A stretch of 64,000 nt of DNA from G963665495 sp963665495 (lineage in GTDB: Bacteria > Desulfobacterota > Desulfovibrionia > Desulfovibrionales > Desulfovibrionaceae): assembly GCA_963665495.1 (NCBI GenBank), contig OY762289.1, positions 1,240,001 through 1,304,000 on the forward strand, read 5' to 3'. Below the pieces are notes generated by a model, which saw only the letters and a list, made by a program, of their open reading frames with translations, had not been told where the DNA came from and made no database searches. Positions 51,563-60,789 of the stretch are shown in pieces (position 1 is the stretch's first letter; every line of letters starts with the position of its first letter). A program made the translations under genes and the position numbers.

Positions 51563-52210
51563 TTGAAGAACGCATTGAAACGAAATCGCGAAAGAATGGT
51601 TAAAGAGCAGATAGAGGCTCGTGGCGTCAATAATCCGTCTATTCTTCAAGCCATGCGCGCTGTGCCCCGACACCTCTTTGTTCAGGAAGCATTACAAAAA
51701 AGGGCCTACGAGGATCACCCACTGCCCATAGGATATGGGCAGACCATTTCCCAGCCGTACATTGTCGCGTGCATGACAGAACTCCTCCAGCCTGAAAGCG
51801 GTCAGTGTGTCCTTGAAATCGGTACGGGATCGGGCTATCAGGCAGCGGTTCTGGCAGAGTTGGGACTCACGGTATACTCGGTTGAACGCGTCCGCGAACT
51901 GTACCGGCAAGCAGAGGATCGCCTCAGGAGTCTGCGTTACCACCGGGTACGCCTCAAACTTGACGACGGTACGCTTGGCTGGCCTGAAAACGCCCCGTTC
52001 GACCGGATTATCGTCACTGCCGGCGGTCCGGAGATTCCTTTACCTCTTGTGGAACAACTTAAGGACCCAGGAAGACTTGTGATTCCGGTCGGCAGCACGC
52101 GGCGCAACCAGTACCTGGTGCTCGTGCGCAAGGAAAACGGCCGAGTCACGGAAGAGCCTCAAAACGATGGCGTGGCCTTCGTGGATCTTATCGGGACCCA
52201 CGGGTGGTGA
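51563..52210 (+). CDS. pcm: Protein-L-isoaspartate O-methyltransferase
   Basis: This enzyme methylates abnormal isoaspartyl residues with SAM, allowing repair of aged proteins. The family N-terminal segment MRAVPRHLFV, the QTISQPYIVACMTELL loop and the SAM motif LEIGTGSGYQAAVL are intact, with VTAGGPEIP further on. Start choice is uncertain: TTG at 51563 or 51575 would give the typical N-terminal helix, whereas the first ATG is at 51596. No start has an ideal Shine-Dalgarno. It heads a plus-strand run of housekeeping genes. Confidence 0.9.
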   Translation: MKNALKRNRERMVKEQIEARGVNNPSILQAMRAVPRHLFVQEALQKRAYEDHPLPIGYGQTISQPYIVACMTELLQPESGQCVLEIGTGSGYQAAVLAELGLTVYSVERVRELYRQAEDRLRSLRYHRVRLKLDDGTLGWPENAPFDRIIVTAGGPEIPLPLVEQLKDPGRLVIPVGSTRRNQYLVLVRKENGRVTEEPQNDGVAFVDLIGTHGW

Positions 52211-52337
52211 CTTTCTGAACAGATATTTTTTGGTAAAAAAATGAGTGGGCTGCAGCTTGCGCTTTGGCGCGGGACTGTATCGTCTTTCGCGTTGTTTTAA
52301 AAACGGCTGCAATATCCCCGATGGGGGCGGAGAGTAA

Positions 52338-52925
52338 ATGAGTATTTTCAAAACCTGGCTTGATAAATTGTGGGAAATAGCGGCAAGCAAAGGCGCGGTT
52401 CGGGTTCTTGCCGGTGTTTCTTTCACGGAGTCGATTTTTTTCCCCATTCCGCCTGATCTCCTGCTTATTCCCATGGCTCTGGCAGATCGTAAAAATGCCT
52501 TCAAACTGGCTGCCTATTGTCTTATATTCTCCCTTCTGGGGGGCATCATCGGGTATTTTATCGGCTTTTACTTCATGGATTTCATCGGAATGCCCATCGT
52601 TAAATTTTACGGACTTGAGGGCAAGTATCTGACTCTACAGAGCTATTACGAGCAATACAGCGCCTGGGCTGTGGCGGTTGCCGGGTTGACGCCCATACCC
52701 TACAAGCTTTGTACGCTTACTGCAGGGGCGTTTAAGATCAATTTTCTGATTTTTATCGTCGCCTCGACCCTCAGCCGCGGGTTTCGTTTTTTTATGGTTG
52801 CGGGACTTATTTATCTGTTTGGTGAAAAGGTACGCTTTTTTCTGGAAAAGCGTTTTGATTTGGTAATAGCTGCAACCACCGCCCTGGTCATTCTCGGCTT
52901 TGTGGCGGTCCGTTTTATCGGCTAG
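52338..52925 (+). CDS. YqaA/DedA-type inner-membrane protein
   Basis: About five hydrophobic helices form a SNARE-associated/DedA-like fold: FTESIFFPIPPDLLLIPMAL near the N-terminus, GGIIGYFIGF, and the re-entrant loop AGLTPIPYKLCTLTAGAF with its conserved TPIPYK residues. Members of this wider family are implicated in lipid or small-solute movement across membranes; the YqaA branch is uncharacterised. The gene lies between pcm and the Mrp ATPase gene. Confidence 0.85.
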   Translation: MSIFKTWLDKLWEIAASKGAVRVLAGVSFTESIFFPIPPDLLLIPMALADRKNAFKLAAYCLIFSLLGGIIGYFIGFYFMDFIGMPIVKFYGLEGKYLTLQSYYEQYSAWAVAVAGLTPIPYKLCTLTAGAFKINFLIFIVASTLSRGFRFFMVAGLIYLFGEKVRFFLEKRFDLVIAATTALVILGFVAVRFIG

Positions 52926-52992
52926 AGCCTCATGGTTGCCCCCCGTGGGGGGCTGCGGCAACGCCGCCAGTAGTCTATCTAAGGAGCGAAAA

Positions 52993-53883
52993 ATGAGTGA
53001 TTCATCCTGTTCAAGCTGCAGTAGTGGCGGAAAGGAAAATAAAAAAAGCGCCAGTACGATGTTACAGGATCAGTTGATTGATTCCGCGCTGACCAAAATC
53101 AAGTATAAAATTTTCGTGATGAGCGGAAAGGGAGGCGTTGGAAAAAGTTCCGTTGCCGTCAATATGGCAGCGGCGCTCGCTGATTCGGGATATAAGGTGG
53201 GATTGATGGACGTGGATATTCACGGCCCCAGTGTGCCAAAATTGCTCGGATTAAAAGGGCAGGTCGAGGGTGGCCCTGGAAAAACCATAAATCCCAAGCA
53301 GTTCAATGATAATTTGGCCGTCATTTCCATGGACTCGCTGCTCCAGGATCAGGATCAGGCCGTGTTGTGGCGCGGCCCGATGAAACATTCCGCCATACGC
53401 CAGTTCATTGCCGATGTGAATTGGGGTGATCTGGATTTTCTGGTCATCGATTCCCCTCCTGGAACGGGCGACGAACATATGACGGTACTCAAGACCATTC
53501 CTGACGCACTTTGCGTCATTATTACAACACCTCAGGAAATTTCCCTGGCCGACGTACGCAAGGCCGTGAACTTTCTGCAGTATGCGCAGGCCAATATTCT
53601 CGGTGTCGTGGAGAACATGAGCGGCTTGATCTGCCCCCATTGCGGCAAGGGGATCTCTTTGTTTAAAGAGGGTGGCGGCAAGGATCTTGCAGAACACTAC
53701 GGACTGGAGTTTTTGGGGGCAGTTCCCCTGGACCCCGTAACCGTCGTGGCCGGAGACCTTGGAACACCTGTGGTATTGCTTGAAGAGGATTCTCCCGCGA
53801 AAAAGGCCTTCAAGGCTATTGCCGACAAGGTTGCCAAGGCTGCAGACGGATGTCTGGAAATGGCTTCGACACGTAATGCCTGA
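52993..53883 (+). CDS. Mrp/NBP35-type ATPase, Fe-S carrier
   Basis: This P-loop ATPase carries or inserts [4Fe-4S] clusters. It has the deviant Walker A GKGGVGKSS (about residues 45-53), DSPPGTGDEHMT and a cluster-binding CPHCG near residue 217. The N-terminus is Cys/Ser-rich (CSSCSSGG), as in the long bacterial Mrp forms. The frame is open from 52900, but ATG 52993 has AAGGAG seven bases upstream. In a cell with many Fe-S enzymes it may act downstream of SufBC. Confidence 0.92.
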   Translation: MSDSSCSSCSSGGKENKKSASTMLQDQLIDSALTKIKYKIFVMSGKGGVGKSSVAVNMAAALADSGYKVGLMDVDIHGPSVPKLLGLKGQVEGGPGKTINPKQFNDNLAVISMDSLLQDQDQAVLWRGPMKHSAIRQFIADVNWGDLDFLVIDSPPGTGDEHMTVLKTIPDALCVIITTPQEISLADVRKAVNFLQYAQANILGVVENMSGLICPHCGKGISLFKEGGGKDLAEHYGLEFLGAVPLDPVTVVAGDLGTPVVLLEEDSPAKKAFKAIADKVAKAADGCLEMASTRNA

Positions 53884-53960
53884 TGCGTTGGAGGTCCTCC
53901 GGACAACTCCTGGGAACTGCAACAGTTGCTAACGAAAAGTTCTGATCGGGAGGTTGTCGC

Positions 53961-54566
53961 ATGCCAAAAGGCGGGAAGATACGTATTGGAACATTAGTAG
54001 GAATCTGCCTGCTTTTGTTGTATATGAGTTGCAACGCATCGGCTGCGACGGTAATATACTATAAAAAAGACAAGAATGGTGTCGTGCACGTCACCAACCG
54101 TCAGGGGATGGCCAAAGCACAGGGGTTTAGGGTATATCTTGTTTTCAGGGATATTCTCCGCCGTTTGCCCCGTGCGGATAAAGCAAAGGTGATCGCCCTG
54201 GCTAAAAAGTATGCAAGGACTTACGGAATGGACGAGTCCTTGATACAAGCGGTCATCGAAGTGGAGTCCGGTTATGATTCAACGGCCGTCTCCAGCAAGG
54301 GCGCGGAAGGACTGATGCAAATTATGCCGGCTACGCAGCAGGATCTCGGCGTGACGAATTCCTTTGATGCGGAACAAAACGTCTGCGCCGGAGTTCGCTA
54401 TCTTTGCCAGATGTACAATCGCTTCGGCAGTGTGCAGCTGGCTCTTGCAGCTTACAACGCCGGCCCCGGCAATGTGGAAAAGCATAACGGCATGCCGCCG
54501 TATACAGAAACCAGGCAGTACGTTGCTAAAGTACTTGCCCGATACAACTCTTTGAAAAGAAAATGA
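53961..54566 (+). CDS. Exported lytic transglycosylase (SLT family)
   Basis: A signal peptide (residues 1-29, ending NASA) is followed by a short DUF4124-like beta segment (VIYYKKDKNGVVHVTNRQG). A Slt-type domain begins near residue 85: the catalytic Glu is in AVIEVESGYDSTAVSSKGA, then GLMQIMPAT and LALAAYNAGPGNV. It cleaves the glycan strand of peptidoglycan with formation of an anhydro end. The stop overlaps pgsA by four bases (ATGA). Confidence 0.92.
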   Translation: MPKGGKIRIGTLVGICLLLLYMSCNASAATVIYYKKDKNGVVHVTNRQGMAKAQGFRVYLVFRDILRRLPRADKAKVIALAKKYARTYGMDESLIQAVIEVESGYDSTAVSSKGAEGLMQIMPATQQDLGVTNSFDAEQNVCAGVRYLCQMYNRFGSVQLALAAYNAGPGNVEKHNGMPPYTETRQYVAKVLARYNSLKRK

Positions 54567-55135
54567 ATATGTTCAATCTGGCCACAAAAATCACTTTTTT
54601 GCGTATTTTGGCCGCTCCCATTCTGGTTTTAATGCTTTATTTTCCCAATCGGTTAACCTGCCTGGCCGCTATGATTGTCTTTATTCTTGCTGCAGTGACC
54701 GATATGCTGGACGGCATCATTGCCCGCCGTCGCAAGGAAGTGAGCGCGTTCGGTAAATTTCTGGATCCTCTTGCTGACAAAATATTAATCTGCTCGGTTC
54801 TGGTGATGCTCGTTTGGTTGCGAAACCCCGACGGAACCGCCTGGGTGCCCGCCTGGGTGACCATCGTCATCATTTGCCGGGAGATGATCGTTACAGGCCT
54901 GCGAGCCATGGCGGCGGACCAGGGCATCGTCATTGCAGCGGACCGTTATGGAAAAATCAAGACCATTTTGCAGATTATTGCTCTTTGTCCACTTTTGCTC
55001 CATTACACGTGGCTGGGGCTGGACCCGCGTCTTTTTGGCACTATATTACTCTATGTCGCGTTGTTGATGACAGTTTTTTCAGGTGGAAATTATTTGTATA
55101 CCTTTTTTCGTGATTTTTCCGCCCAGAATAAATAG
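54563..55135 (+). CDS. pgsA: CDP-diacylglycerol-glycerol-3-phosphate 3-phosphatidyltransferase
   Basis: This integral membrane enzyme makes phosphatidylglycerol phosphate. The CDP-alcohol phosphotransferase motif DGx2ARx8Gx3Dx3D is complete (beginning DGIIARRRKE and ending DPLAD), and about five membrane helices surround it. At 190 residues it has standard length. Translation is coupled to the preceding lytic transglycosylase by an ATGA overlap. Confidence 0.94.
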   Translation: MNMFNLATKITFLRILAAPILVLMLYFPNRLTCLAAMIVFILAAVTDMLDGIIARRRKEVSAFGKFLDPLADKILICSVLVMLVWLRNPDGTAWVPAWVTIVIICREMIVTGLRAMAADQGIVIAADRYGKIKTILQIIALCPLLLHYTWLGLDPRLFGTILLYVALLMTVFSGGNYLYTFFRDFSAQNK

Positions 55136-55167
55136 TGAACTCTTTTCCTTTGGTCGCAACAATTGTA

Positions 55168-55194
55168 TTGACCTTTAACCCTATGAGATATAAG
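55168..55194 (+). promoter_or_regulatory. Candidate promoter of the ftsB-like operon
   Basis: TTGACC (55168-55173) and TATAAG (55189-55194), each one base from consensus, have a short 15-base spacer, just before the 99-residue protein. Confidence 0.45.
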
Positions 55195-55209
55195 GAATAG
55201 AGGGTAATC

Positions 55210-55509
55210 GTGGAACAAAGAGTTTTTGAAATGACAGAAGAAAATGCCCTTAACCTTCAATTACGATTGAAGAATTGCTTGCAAACCATCCTTGAGCTGG
55301 AGCCGGATTTGGAACAACTCGAGCTGGGACATGTTTTGCTTAAAGAATATTCTTTGTTGAAAACCTTCATTGAGCAGCTGGAACAGATTACGCTTTTTGA
55401 AGAAGACGTACGCCGGATCGAGGAGGCAACGGTGAATTTTTTGGAAGAGCTTCGTGTGCCCCTTTCCTCTGTGAAGGAGCAGCTCGGTAAGCACAACCTT
55501 TTGCAATAA
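55210..55509 (+). CDS. Small helical protein of unknown function upstream of the ftsB-like gene
   Basis: The 99-residue protein is acidic, soluble and nearly all helical, with leucine-heptad character (LQLRLKNCLQTILELEPDLE). No domain is recognised. The GTG start has AGAGGG five bases upstream. It is nine bases from the ftsB-like gene, and both are followed by a TPR gene, so it may be part of an envelope or division operon. Confidence 0.75.
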   Translation: MEQRVFEMTEENALNLQLRLKNCLQTILELEPDLEQLELGHVLLKEYSLLKTFIEQLEQITLFEEDVRRIEEATVNFLEELRVPLSSVKEQLGKHNLLQ

Positions 55510-55518
55510 CTAGGTCAC

Positions 55519-55845
55519 ATGACCTGGAATCGTTTACTGCTCGGTCTGATACTTACTCTGAATGTATTTTTGCTCTACAGAGTGGTGTTCAGTGATCATG
55601 GTATTTTTGCCTATCGAGAACTGAAAACACGTTATGTTGAACTTGAGGAGAAGATTCAAGTCCTTAATGATGTCAGCCTGGAGTTGAGCCAGGAGATACG
55701 ACTGTTAAAGTCGGATCGTCGCCACATCGAGCAAATCATCCGTCAGCAAATGAATTTCGTCAAAGAAGACGAAACAGTGTATGTGTTCCCTTCCTCACGT
55801 TCCGAAGCATCTACCGGAGTGGGCTCGAATGAAGACGAAAATTGA
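55519..55845 (+). CDS. ftsB: FtsB/DivIC-type septum formation protein
   Basis: The short N-terminal cytoplasmic tail, one membrane helix (about 5-24), and a periplasmic coiled coil (YRELKTRYVELEEKIQVLND) with the family's end box (RRHIEQIIRQQMNFVKEDE) define this division protein. Its partners would be FtsL and FtsQ, not encoded here. The Ser-rich tail past residue 92 is dispensable-looking. The 3' end overlaps the following TPR gene by 17 bases. Confidence 0.88.
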   Translation: MTWNRLLLGLILTLNVFLLYRVVFSDHGIFAYRELKTRYVELEEKIQVLNDVSLELSQEIRLLKSDRRHIEQIIRQQMNFVKEDETVYVFPSSRSEASTGVGSNEDEN

Positions 55846-56920
55846 ATGGTATAAGGAAGTCCTCGAGCTCGAACCACATTCGAAGCTTTTTTTTCCTCTT
55901 GCCCAACTTTATGTTGCAGAAGAGTGCTACTCTGAGGCTCTGGAAACGCTAACTGTCGGGCTGCGGCAGCATCCGGAGTTTTTTGAGGCCAGGCTGCTTT
56001 TACTGGAAGTCCTGAATGAACTCGGTCGCGCTGGTGATCTTTCCGAACAGGCTCGCGGGCTGGCCGACACCATTTCCGGATATTTTACTTTTTGGCAGGC
56101 CTGGGCGCATTTATTATCTCTCGAGCAGGGGGGGAAAGATACAGCCCTGGCTTTGAATTTTCTTGCTTCTCATTTTAAAGGAAATTCGCTTAGTTGGGCG
56201 GATGTCATAGAGCGAGGTATCAAGTCCCTGATTTTTGAAGGTGTCGAATTTACTGAACATGCCGCACCTGAGATTTCGTTCGATACCGCTGCAGAAATAG
56301 TTGAAAATGAAGAGCCCGCTGGCTTTGAAAGCGATGTCGAAGAAGACATCGAACTGGAAAAATCAGCATCCGAACCTGATGGGTTTTTTGAAGATCTGAT
56401 GGATGCCGATATAGAAGATCTTCATGAGGTTTCTGGCAAGTCGGCTCATGCACTTGACAAGAACGCCGATGCGCTTCAAAAACATGCCTCGGAATCTGTG
56501 CCCCCGGAGGACCTGAGTGACGCAGATACCATTGTGCTGCCCAGAGTTGGTCAGAGCGAACCTGAAGTTGACGCGGAAATTGAAGAAGAGGATGAAGAAG
56601 ACGAACCTTTTTCTTTACGTACGCGAACTATGGCGGATCTGCTGGCTGAACAGGGCGATTTCGAAGGCGCATTGGATATCTACCGCGAACTCCAGTCCGT
56701 CACTCCGCCTGGCGAAGGACATGACATGCTTGATGGACTGATCAAGGAAATGTCCGTCAAGATTCGTGAAAAAAAAGGATTGCAGCCCTCTGCATCAGGG
56801 AAACGGAAAGCGGCTCCCAAAAGCGGTAATCCTGAAAGTGGCGGATTGAGCGGCAAAAAGAAATTAATTGACACTCTCGAGTTGCTCGCCCAACGTTTAG
56901 AAGCGCGAGGAATGGGGTAA
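55829..56920 (+). CDS. Tetratricopeptide protein with acidic middle
   Basis: The N-terminal 120 residues contain TPR helices (LEPHSKLFFPLAQLYVAEEC, EALETLTVGLRQHPEF). An acidic, unstructured linker (about 150-270) follows. A last TPR-like unit (AEQGDFEGALDIYRELQSV) precedes a basic tail and helix. No signal peptide is seen, so it is cytoplasmic. The start at 55829 (GGAG about ten bases upstream) removes a non-TPR extension of the open frame. The operon link to the ftsB-like gene suggests a scaffold in envelope growth. Confidence 0.82.
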   Translation: MKTKIEWYKEVLELEPHSKLFFPLAQLYVAEECYSEALETLTVGLRQHPEFFEARLLLLEVLNELGRAGDLSEQARGLADTISGYFTFWQAWAHLLSLEQGGKDTALALNFLASHFKGNSLSWADVIERGIKSLIFEGVEFTEHAAPEISFDTAAEIVENEEPAGFESDVEEDIELEKSASEPDGFFEDLMDADIEDLHEVSGKSAHALDKNADALQKHASESVPPEDLSDADTIVLPRVGQSEPEVDAEIEEEDEEDEPFSLRTRTMADLLAEQGDFEGALDIYRELQSVTPPGEGHDMLDGLIKEMSVKIREKKGLQPSASGKRKAAPKSGNPESGGLSGKKKLIDTLELLAQRLEARGMG

Positions 56921-56993
56921 CTCCCGGCCTGAGCCCAACTGCAACAGCCAGGGTAAAACACGCGTTTCTTTATAATCATTACAAAGGGGATAT

Positions 56994-58037
56994 ATGTTGA
57001 AGTGCGCATTATCTCGATTCGTACTGCTGGTAATTCTTTTACTGTCGGCTTCCGCCTGCAGCACTCTTCATTCTACGGCTAAAGAGACAAAAAAGCTGTA
57101 TACGGAATATGTTGAGCCTACGCCTGAAGTAAGTTTGGACTATGAGGATGCCGGTGAATCCTATGAAGTCCGTCTTGCCAAGCTGATGATGCCTGTTGAT
57201 GAACGGATTCATGATTTGCGTCAGTTCATGGACGGAACCGATAAGACGCCCAGTGATGAATGGTATCAGAAACTTTTTGCTTCATACCCCTGGATAACCG
57301 GCGTGATGGTGGTAGATACGCAAGGAGTCACCAGTTTTCAGTATCCGCCCGAGGCTGCTCTCAGGCCCCTCAATATTCAACCATTGCTTGACTATGGAGA
57401 AGCTTGGAGCGATCATAAAATCCGCGGTTATGCCGAGCAGACGGATATGGGGCCGGAAGTATATCTTGCTTCTCCGTTGTTTGCGGACAACCTTTGGAGC
57501 GGGCTGGTCATTGTTCATTTCGACCCTCGCAGGCTTGCTGAATTCTGTCCGAATCCGGATGAGCTGATAATCGTCAGTCCTGATGCGGTGCTCTTGAGCG
57601 GTGGCTCGGATGTTACAGCCAAAGCTTTGTCCTGTAAGCCCTGGAAAGAAATTTTACACGATGAGGTTTTCGGTGAAACCCCCATCGGCGGTGCCGAATT
57701 TTATTGGGTCGCACGGTATTTAGGCCACTACTACCTCATTTATGCCACGTTGGCTGAGGGAACCGTGGGCACTGTTCCTCCAGAGGAACTCGTGCCTCCG
57801 AAACAGACCGAAGATGCTCCCAAAGAGGAAGCTGTCGAGCAGGAAGAAAAAGCCCAGGGACCCGTGCCGGAAGGCGACATCACCCCCGGCCAGGACCTGC
57901 CTTTGACGGAAGAACAGGAGATCCATGATGATAAACTGGCTCCTGATGATTCTGCAGATCTCGACAGTGAATACGAAGTGATCATGGGTACTCCGGAAGA
58001 GTTGGAACAGGATAACGGCTCTTGGTGGCTCTGGTAG
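56994..58037 (+). CDS. Lipoprotein with Cache-like sensor fold
   Basis: The signal peptide ends with a lipobox (LLSASAC), predicting lipidation at Cys22. The body (about 60-255) has the pattern of a Cache/PAS-type sensor: GVMVVDTQGVTSFQYPPE, VYLASPLFADNLWSGLVIVH and IIVSPDAVLLSG. The tail is Pro/Glu-rich and ends in SWWLW. Cache domains normally sit in receptors, so a free lipoprotein form is unusual. It may pass a ligand signal to a membrane partner. It lies between the TPR gene and fbp. Confidence 0.78.
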   Translation: MLKCALSRFVLLVILLLSASACSTLHSTAKETKKLYTEYVEPTPEVSLDYEDAGESYEVRLAKLMMPVDERIHDLRQFMDGTDKTPSDEWYQKLFASYPWITGVMVVDTQGVTSFQYPPEAALRPLNIQPLLDYGEAWSDHKIRGYAEQTDMGPEVYLASPLFADNLWSGLVIVHFDPRRLAEFCPNPDELIIVSPDAVLLSGGSDVTAKALSCKPWKEILHDEVFGETPIGGAEFYWVARYLGHYYLIYATLAEGTVGTVPPEELVPPKQTEDAPKEEAVEQEEKAQGPVPEGDITPGQDLPLTEEQEIHDDKLAPDDSADLDSEYEVIMGTPEELEQDNGSWWLW

Positions 58038-58115
58038 ACCGTGCGTAATAATTGTTGATCTGCTGTCTTGGATCAGTTGATAATAGATTAGTAGCACACA
58101 AGGAGGCTTCCCAGC

Positions 58116-59135
58116 ATGCCCGTGGGACAGGTTACCGTTACCGAACACTTACTGTATCAGCAAAAGATGTCGCCGGAAGCAACCGGGCGCTTCACATCCT
58201 TGCTGTATGATCTCATCCTGGCCGCCAAACTTGTTTCGCTGGAGGTAAACAAAGCAGGACTTGTCGATGCCCTCGGCTTTACCGGCGATATCAACGTGCA
58301 GGGTGAGAAGGTGCAAAAGCTCGATGAATTCGCCAACCGGATTTTGATTCATCGAATGGAACGTTCCGGCGTTATTTGCGCCATGGCATCCGAAGAAAAC
58401 GCAGAACTGATTCATGTTCCGGAAAAATTCCAGCGGGGCGAATATATTCTCATTTTCGATCCGTTGGATGGTTCATCCAATATTGATGTGAACGTCAATA
58501 TCGGGACGATTTTTTCAATTTTGCGACGCAAAAGTCCATCCGATACGCCTGTCCTGTTGTCAGATGCCTTGCAGAGCGGCGTCGATCAGGTAGGAGCCGG
58601 ATATATTATCTACGGATCCTCCACCATGCTTGTTTATACGACGGGAAACGGAGTCCATGGTTTTACCCTGGATCCCACCGTCGGTGAATTTTTGCTTTCG
58701 CATCCTGACATTCAAATTCCGAAGCAGGGCAATACGTTTTCCGTCAATGCCGGCTACTGGGAATATTGGGATGCGGCGACGCGCGAAGTGTACACCTACT
58801 TCACCTCCAAAAATAACAAATTGGGGCAGCCCTACAGCCTGCGCTACATCGGCTCGCTTGTTGCCGATTTTCACAGAACATTGCTGCGAGGCGGGATTTT
58901 TCTCTATCCCAAGGATTACCGCGACCCCAAAAAGCCCAAAGGCAAGCTGCGTTATTTGTGCGAGGCTGCTCCCATGGCTTTGATTGCCGAGCAGGCCGGC
59001 GGCTTATCCATCGACGGTTTGTCGCGTACTTTGGATTATACGCCAAAAGAATTGCACGACAGAGTCCCGTTGTTCATCGGCTCTGAGGATGACGTACGCA
59101 AGGTCTCTGAGATATACAGGAAGTACGAGAGTTGA
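58116..59135 (+). CDS. fbp: Fructose-1,6-bisphosphatase, class I
   Basis: This gluconeogenic enzyme removes the 1-phosphate of fructose 1,6-bisphosphate. The metal-binding motif FDPLDGSSNIDVN and the earlier EENAEL are intact, as are YGSSTMLVYTTGNGVHGF and the C-terminal LCEAAPMALIAEQAGG. Length is 339 residues, standard for class I. AGGAGG lies upstream of the ATG. It would serve sugar synthesis from lactate or pyruvate. Confidence 0.96.
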   Translation: MPVGQVTVTEHLLYQQKMSPEATGRFTSLLYDLILAAKLVSLEVNKAGLVDALGFTGDINVQGEKVQKLDEFANRILIHRMERSGVICAMASEENAELIHVPEKFQRGEYILIFDPLDGSSNIDVNVNIGTIFSILRRKSPSDTPVLLSDALQSGVDQVGAGYIIYGSSTMLVYTTGNGVHGFTLDPTVGEFLLSHPDIQIPKQGNTFSVNAGYWEYWDAATREVYTYFTSKNNKLGQPYSLRYIGSLVADFHRTLLRGGIFLYPKDYRDPKKPKGKLRYLCEAAPMALIAEQAGGLSIDGLSRTLDYTPKELHDRVPLFIGSEDDVRKVSEIYRKYES

Positions 59136-59186
59136 TTTTCGCTCTGTGCTTACAACTTTTGACGTTTTAGCTGTCGTTTTGTTGTT

Positions 59187-60275
59187 ATGTTGTGTCTTGG
59201 CGTAGAGTCCTCTTGTGACGAAACAGCACTGGCCCTGGTCGATTCCGGGAAACTGGTTCATGAAGTTGTAGCCAGCCAGGCTGATGTACATGCGCTGTTT
59301 GGCGGGGTGGTGCCGGAACTGGCATCACGCGAGCACTACCGCAAGCTTGGGCCTCTTCTTGACGCGCTGCTTGAGCGTACGGGCGCCTCAGTCGGCGACC
59401 TTGACGCTGTGGCAGCTGCCAGAGGTCCCGGACTGCTGGGCGGGCTCATCGCTGGAATGAGTTTTGCCAAAGGCCTGGCCTTAGGAACAGGTGCGCGTTT
59501 TCTCGGGGTCAATCATTTGCATGCGCATCTTCTTGCTCCCGGATTGGAAAGCGAGCTGCTTTTCCCCTCGCTGGGCTTGTTGATATCCGGAGGGCATACG
59601 CAGCTGTACCGCCTGGATTCCGCTCTGGAGCTGGAGCTTCTCGGCCGTACTTTGGATGATGCGGCCGGCGAGGCTTTCGACAAAGTGGCCCGGATGTTAC
59701 GTTTGCCGTATCCTGGAGGAAAGTATATCGATGTTCTCGGCAGCCATGCAGAGCCGGATCCCGATGTTTTCCCCTGGCCCTATGTGGACAACCAGAATCT
59801 GGATTTTAGTTTCAGCGGGCTGAAAACAGCGGTTTCGGTTTATCTTCAGGATAAACCCGAGCTATGCCCGGAGTATGCGTATGATCCGGAAGAACTGGTA
59901 AGAAATCCTGAAGCGTATCCGAAACTTGCCGAACTGTGCGCATCGTTCAATTATAGCGTTGCACAGACGCTGCGGGTTAAGGTCAGGCGGGCTCTTGCCA
60001 CGTTTCCGCAAGCTCGAAGTCTGATTGTTGCGGGAGGCGTGGCCGCCAATTCCATGATACGCGAAACAATGCAAACGCTGGCTGAGGAACATGGTCTGGA
60101 AATTCGACTGCCGCGCTTGTCCCTGTGTACGGACAACGGCGCCATGATAGCCTACGCAGGGTGGCTTCTGGCAGCGGCCGGGTATCGCCATGATTTGAAT
60201 GTGGACGCCATTCCCCGAGGGCGAAAAATCCCTTGGGACTATCTGTCTGGAGCCACATCTTCTGAGAAGATGTGA
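59187..60275 (+). CDS. tsaD: tRNA N6-adenosine threonylcarbamoyltransferase
   Basis: TsaD puts the threonylcarbamoyl group on A37 of tRNAs that read ANN codons, with TsaB/C/E partners not in this window. The ASKHA-fold signatures are present: LGVESSCDETALAL, RGPGLLGGLIAGM, the metal-binding VNHLHAHLLAP and SGGHTQLY. The Shine-Dalgarno is poor. The gene begins 51 bases after fbp. Residues at the C-terminus (SLCTDNGAMIAYAG) match the family. Confidence 0.95.
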   Translation: MLCLGVESSCDETALALVDSGKLVHEVVASQADVHALFGGVVPELASREHYRKLGPLLDALLERTGASVGDLDAVAAARGPGLLGGLIAGMSFAKGLALGTGARFLGVNHLHAHLLAPGLESELLFPSLGLLISGGHTQLYRLDSALELELLGRTLDDAAGEAFDKVARMLRLPYPGGKYIDVLGSHAEPDPDVFPWPYVDNQNLDFSFSGLKTAVSVYLQDKPELCPEYAYDPEELVRNPEAYPKLAELCASFNYSVAQTLRVKVRRALATFPQARSLIVAGGVAANSMIRETMQTLAEEHGLEIRLPRLSLCTDNGAMIAYAGWLLAAAGYRHDLNVDAIPRGRKIPWDYLSGATSSEKM

Positions 60276-60303
60276 AAAATTCCGACGATGGAGTTGTTGG
60301 CCC

Positions 60304-60330
60304 TTGACAGCAAGGCGTCTCCACAATAAT
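60304..60330 (+). promoter_or_regulatory. Candidate promoter of trxA-trxB
   Basis: A perfect TTGACA (60304-60309) is followed after 15 bases by AATAAT (60325-60330). The 130-base leader has two short hairpins (GTCGG/CCGAC and CCTTGC/GCAAGG). Confidence 0.45.
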
Positions 60331-60465
60331 TGTAAGAGAATCTTGTCGTGATGTTTGAGAGTCGGCACGGAAGTTTCACCGACTGAGTAGTGGACCCTTG
60401 CTTACTTGTAGGGGAGTGCAAGGCGCCAATCCATAGGTTAAGCCTAAAGACATAAGGAGACCTCA

Positions 60466-60786
60466 ATGGCTATACAAGTCACTGATAGTAACTTTGAAGA
60501 AGAAGTTTTGAAATGTGACATGCCTGTTTTAGTTGATTTCTGGGCGCCCTGGTGTGGCCCGTGTCGTGCTATGGGACCAGTCATTGATGAACTTGCCGAA
60601 GAGTATGACGGTCAAGTGAAAATTTCTAAAATGAATGTAGACGAAAATCCCACTTCGCCTGGTAAATACGGTATTCGGGCTATCCCCACGTTGATTCTTT
60701 TCAAAGATGGAGAAGTTGTAGAGCAGATTACCGGTGCTGTTTCCAAGAGCAGTATCAAGGAACTTCTCTCTCAAAAAGCCCTGTAG
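60466..60786 (+). CDS. trxA: Thioredoxin
   Basis: This 106-residue disulfide reductase has the classical active site WCGPC and the following IPTLILFKDGE strand with the cis-proline. AAGGAG precedes the start. It is directly followed (3-base gap) by its reductase gene trxB, so the pair forms a complete NAD(P)H-to-thiol system. Confidence 0.97.
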   Translation: MAIQVTDSNFEEEVLKCDMPVLVDFWAPWCGPCRAMGPVIDELAEEYDGQVKISKMNVDENPTSPGKYGIRAIPTLILFKDGEVVEQITGAVSKSSIKELLSQKAL

Positions 60787-60789
60787 CTT

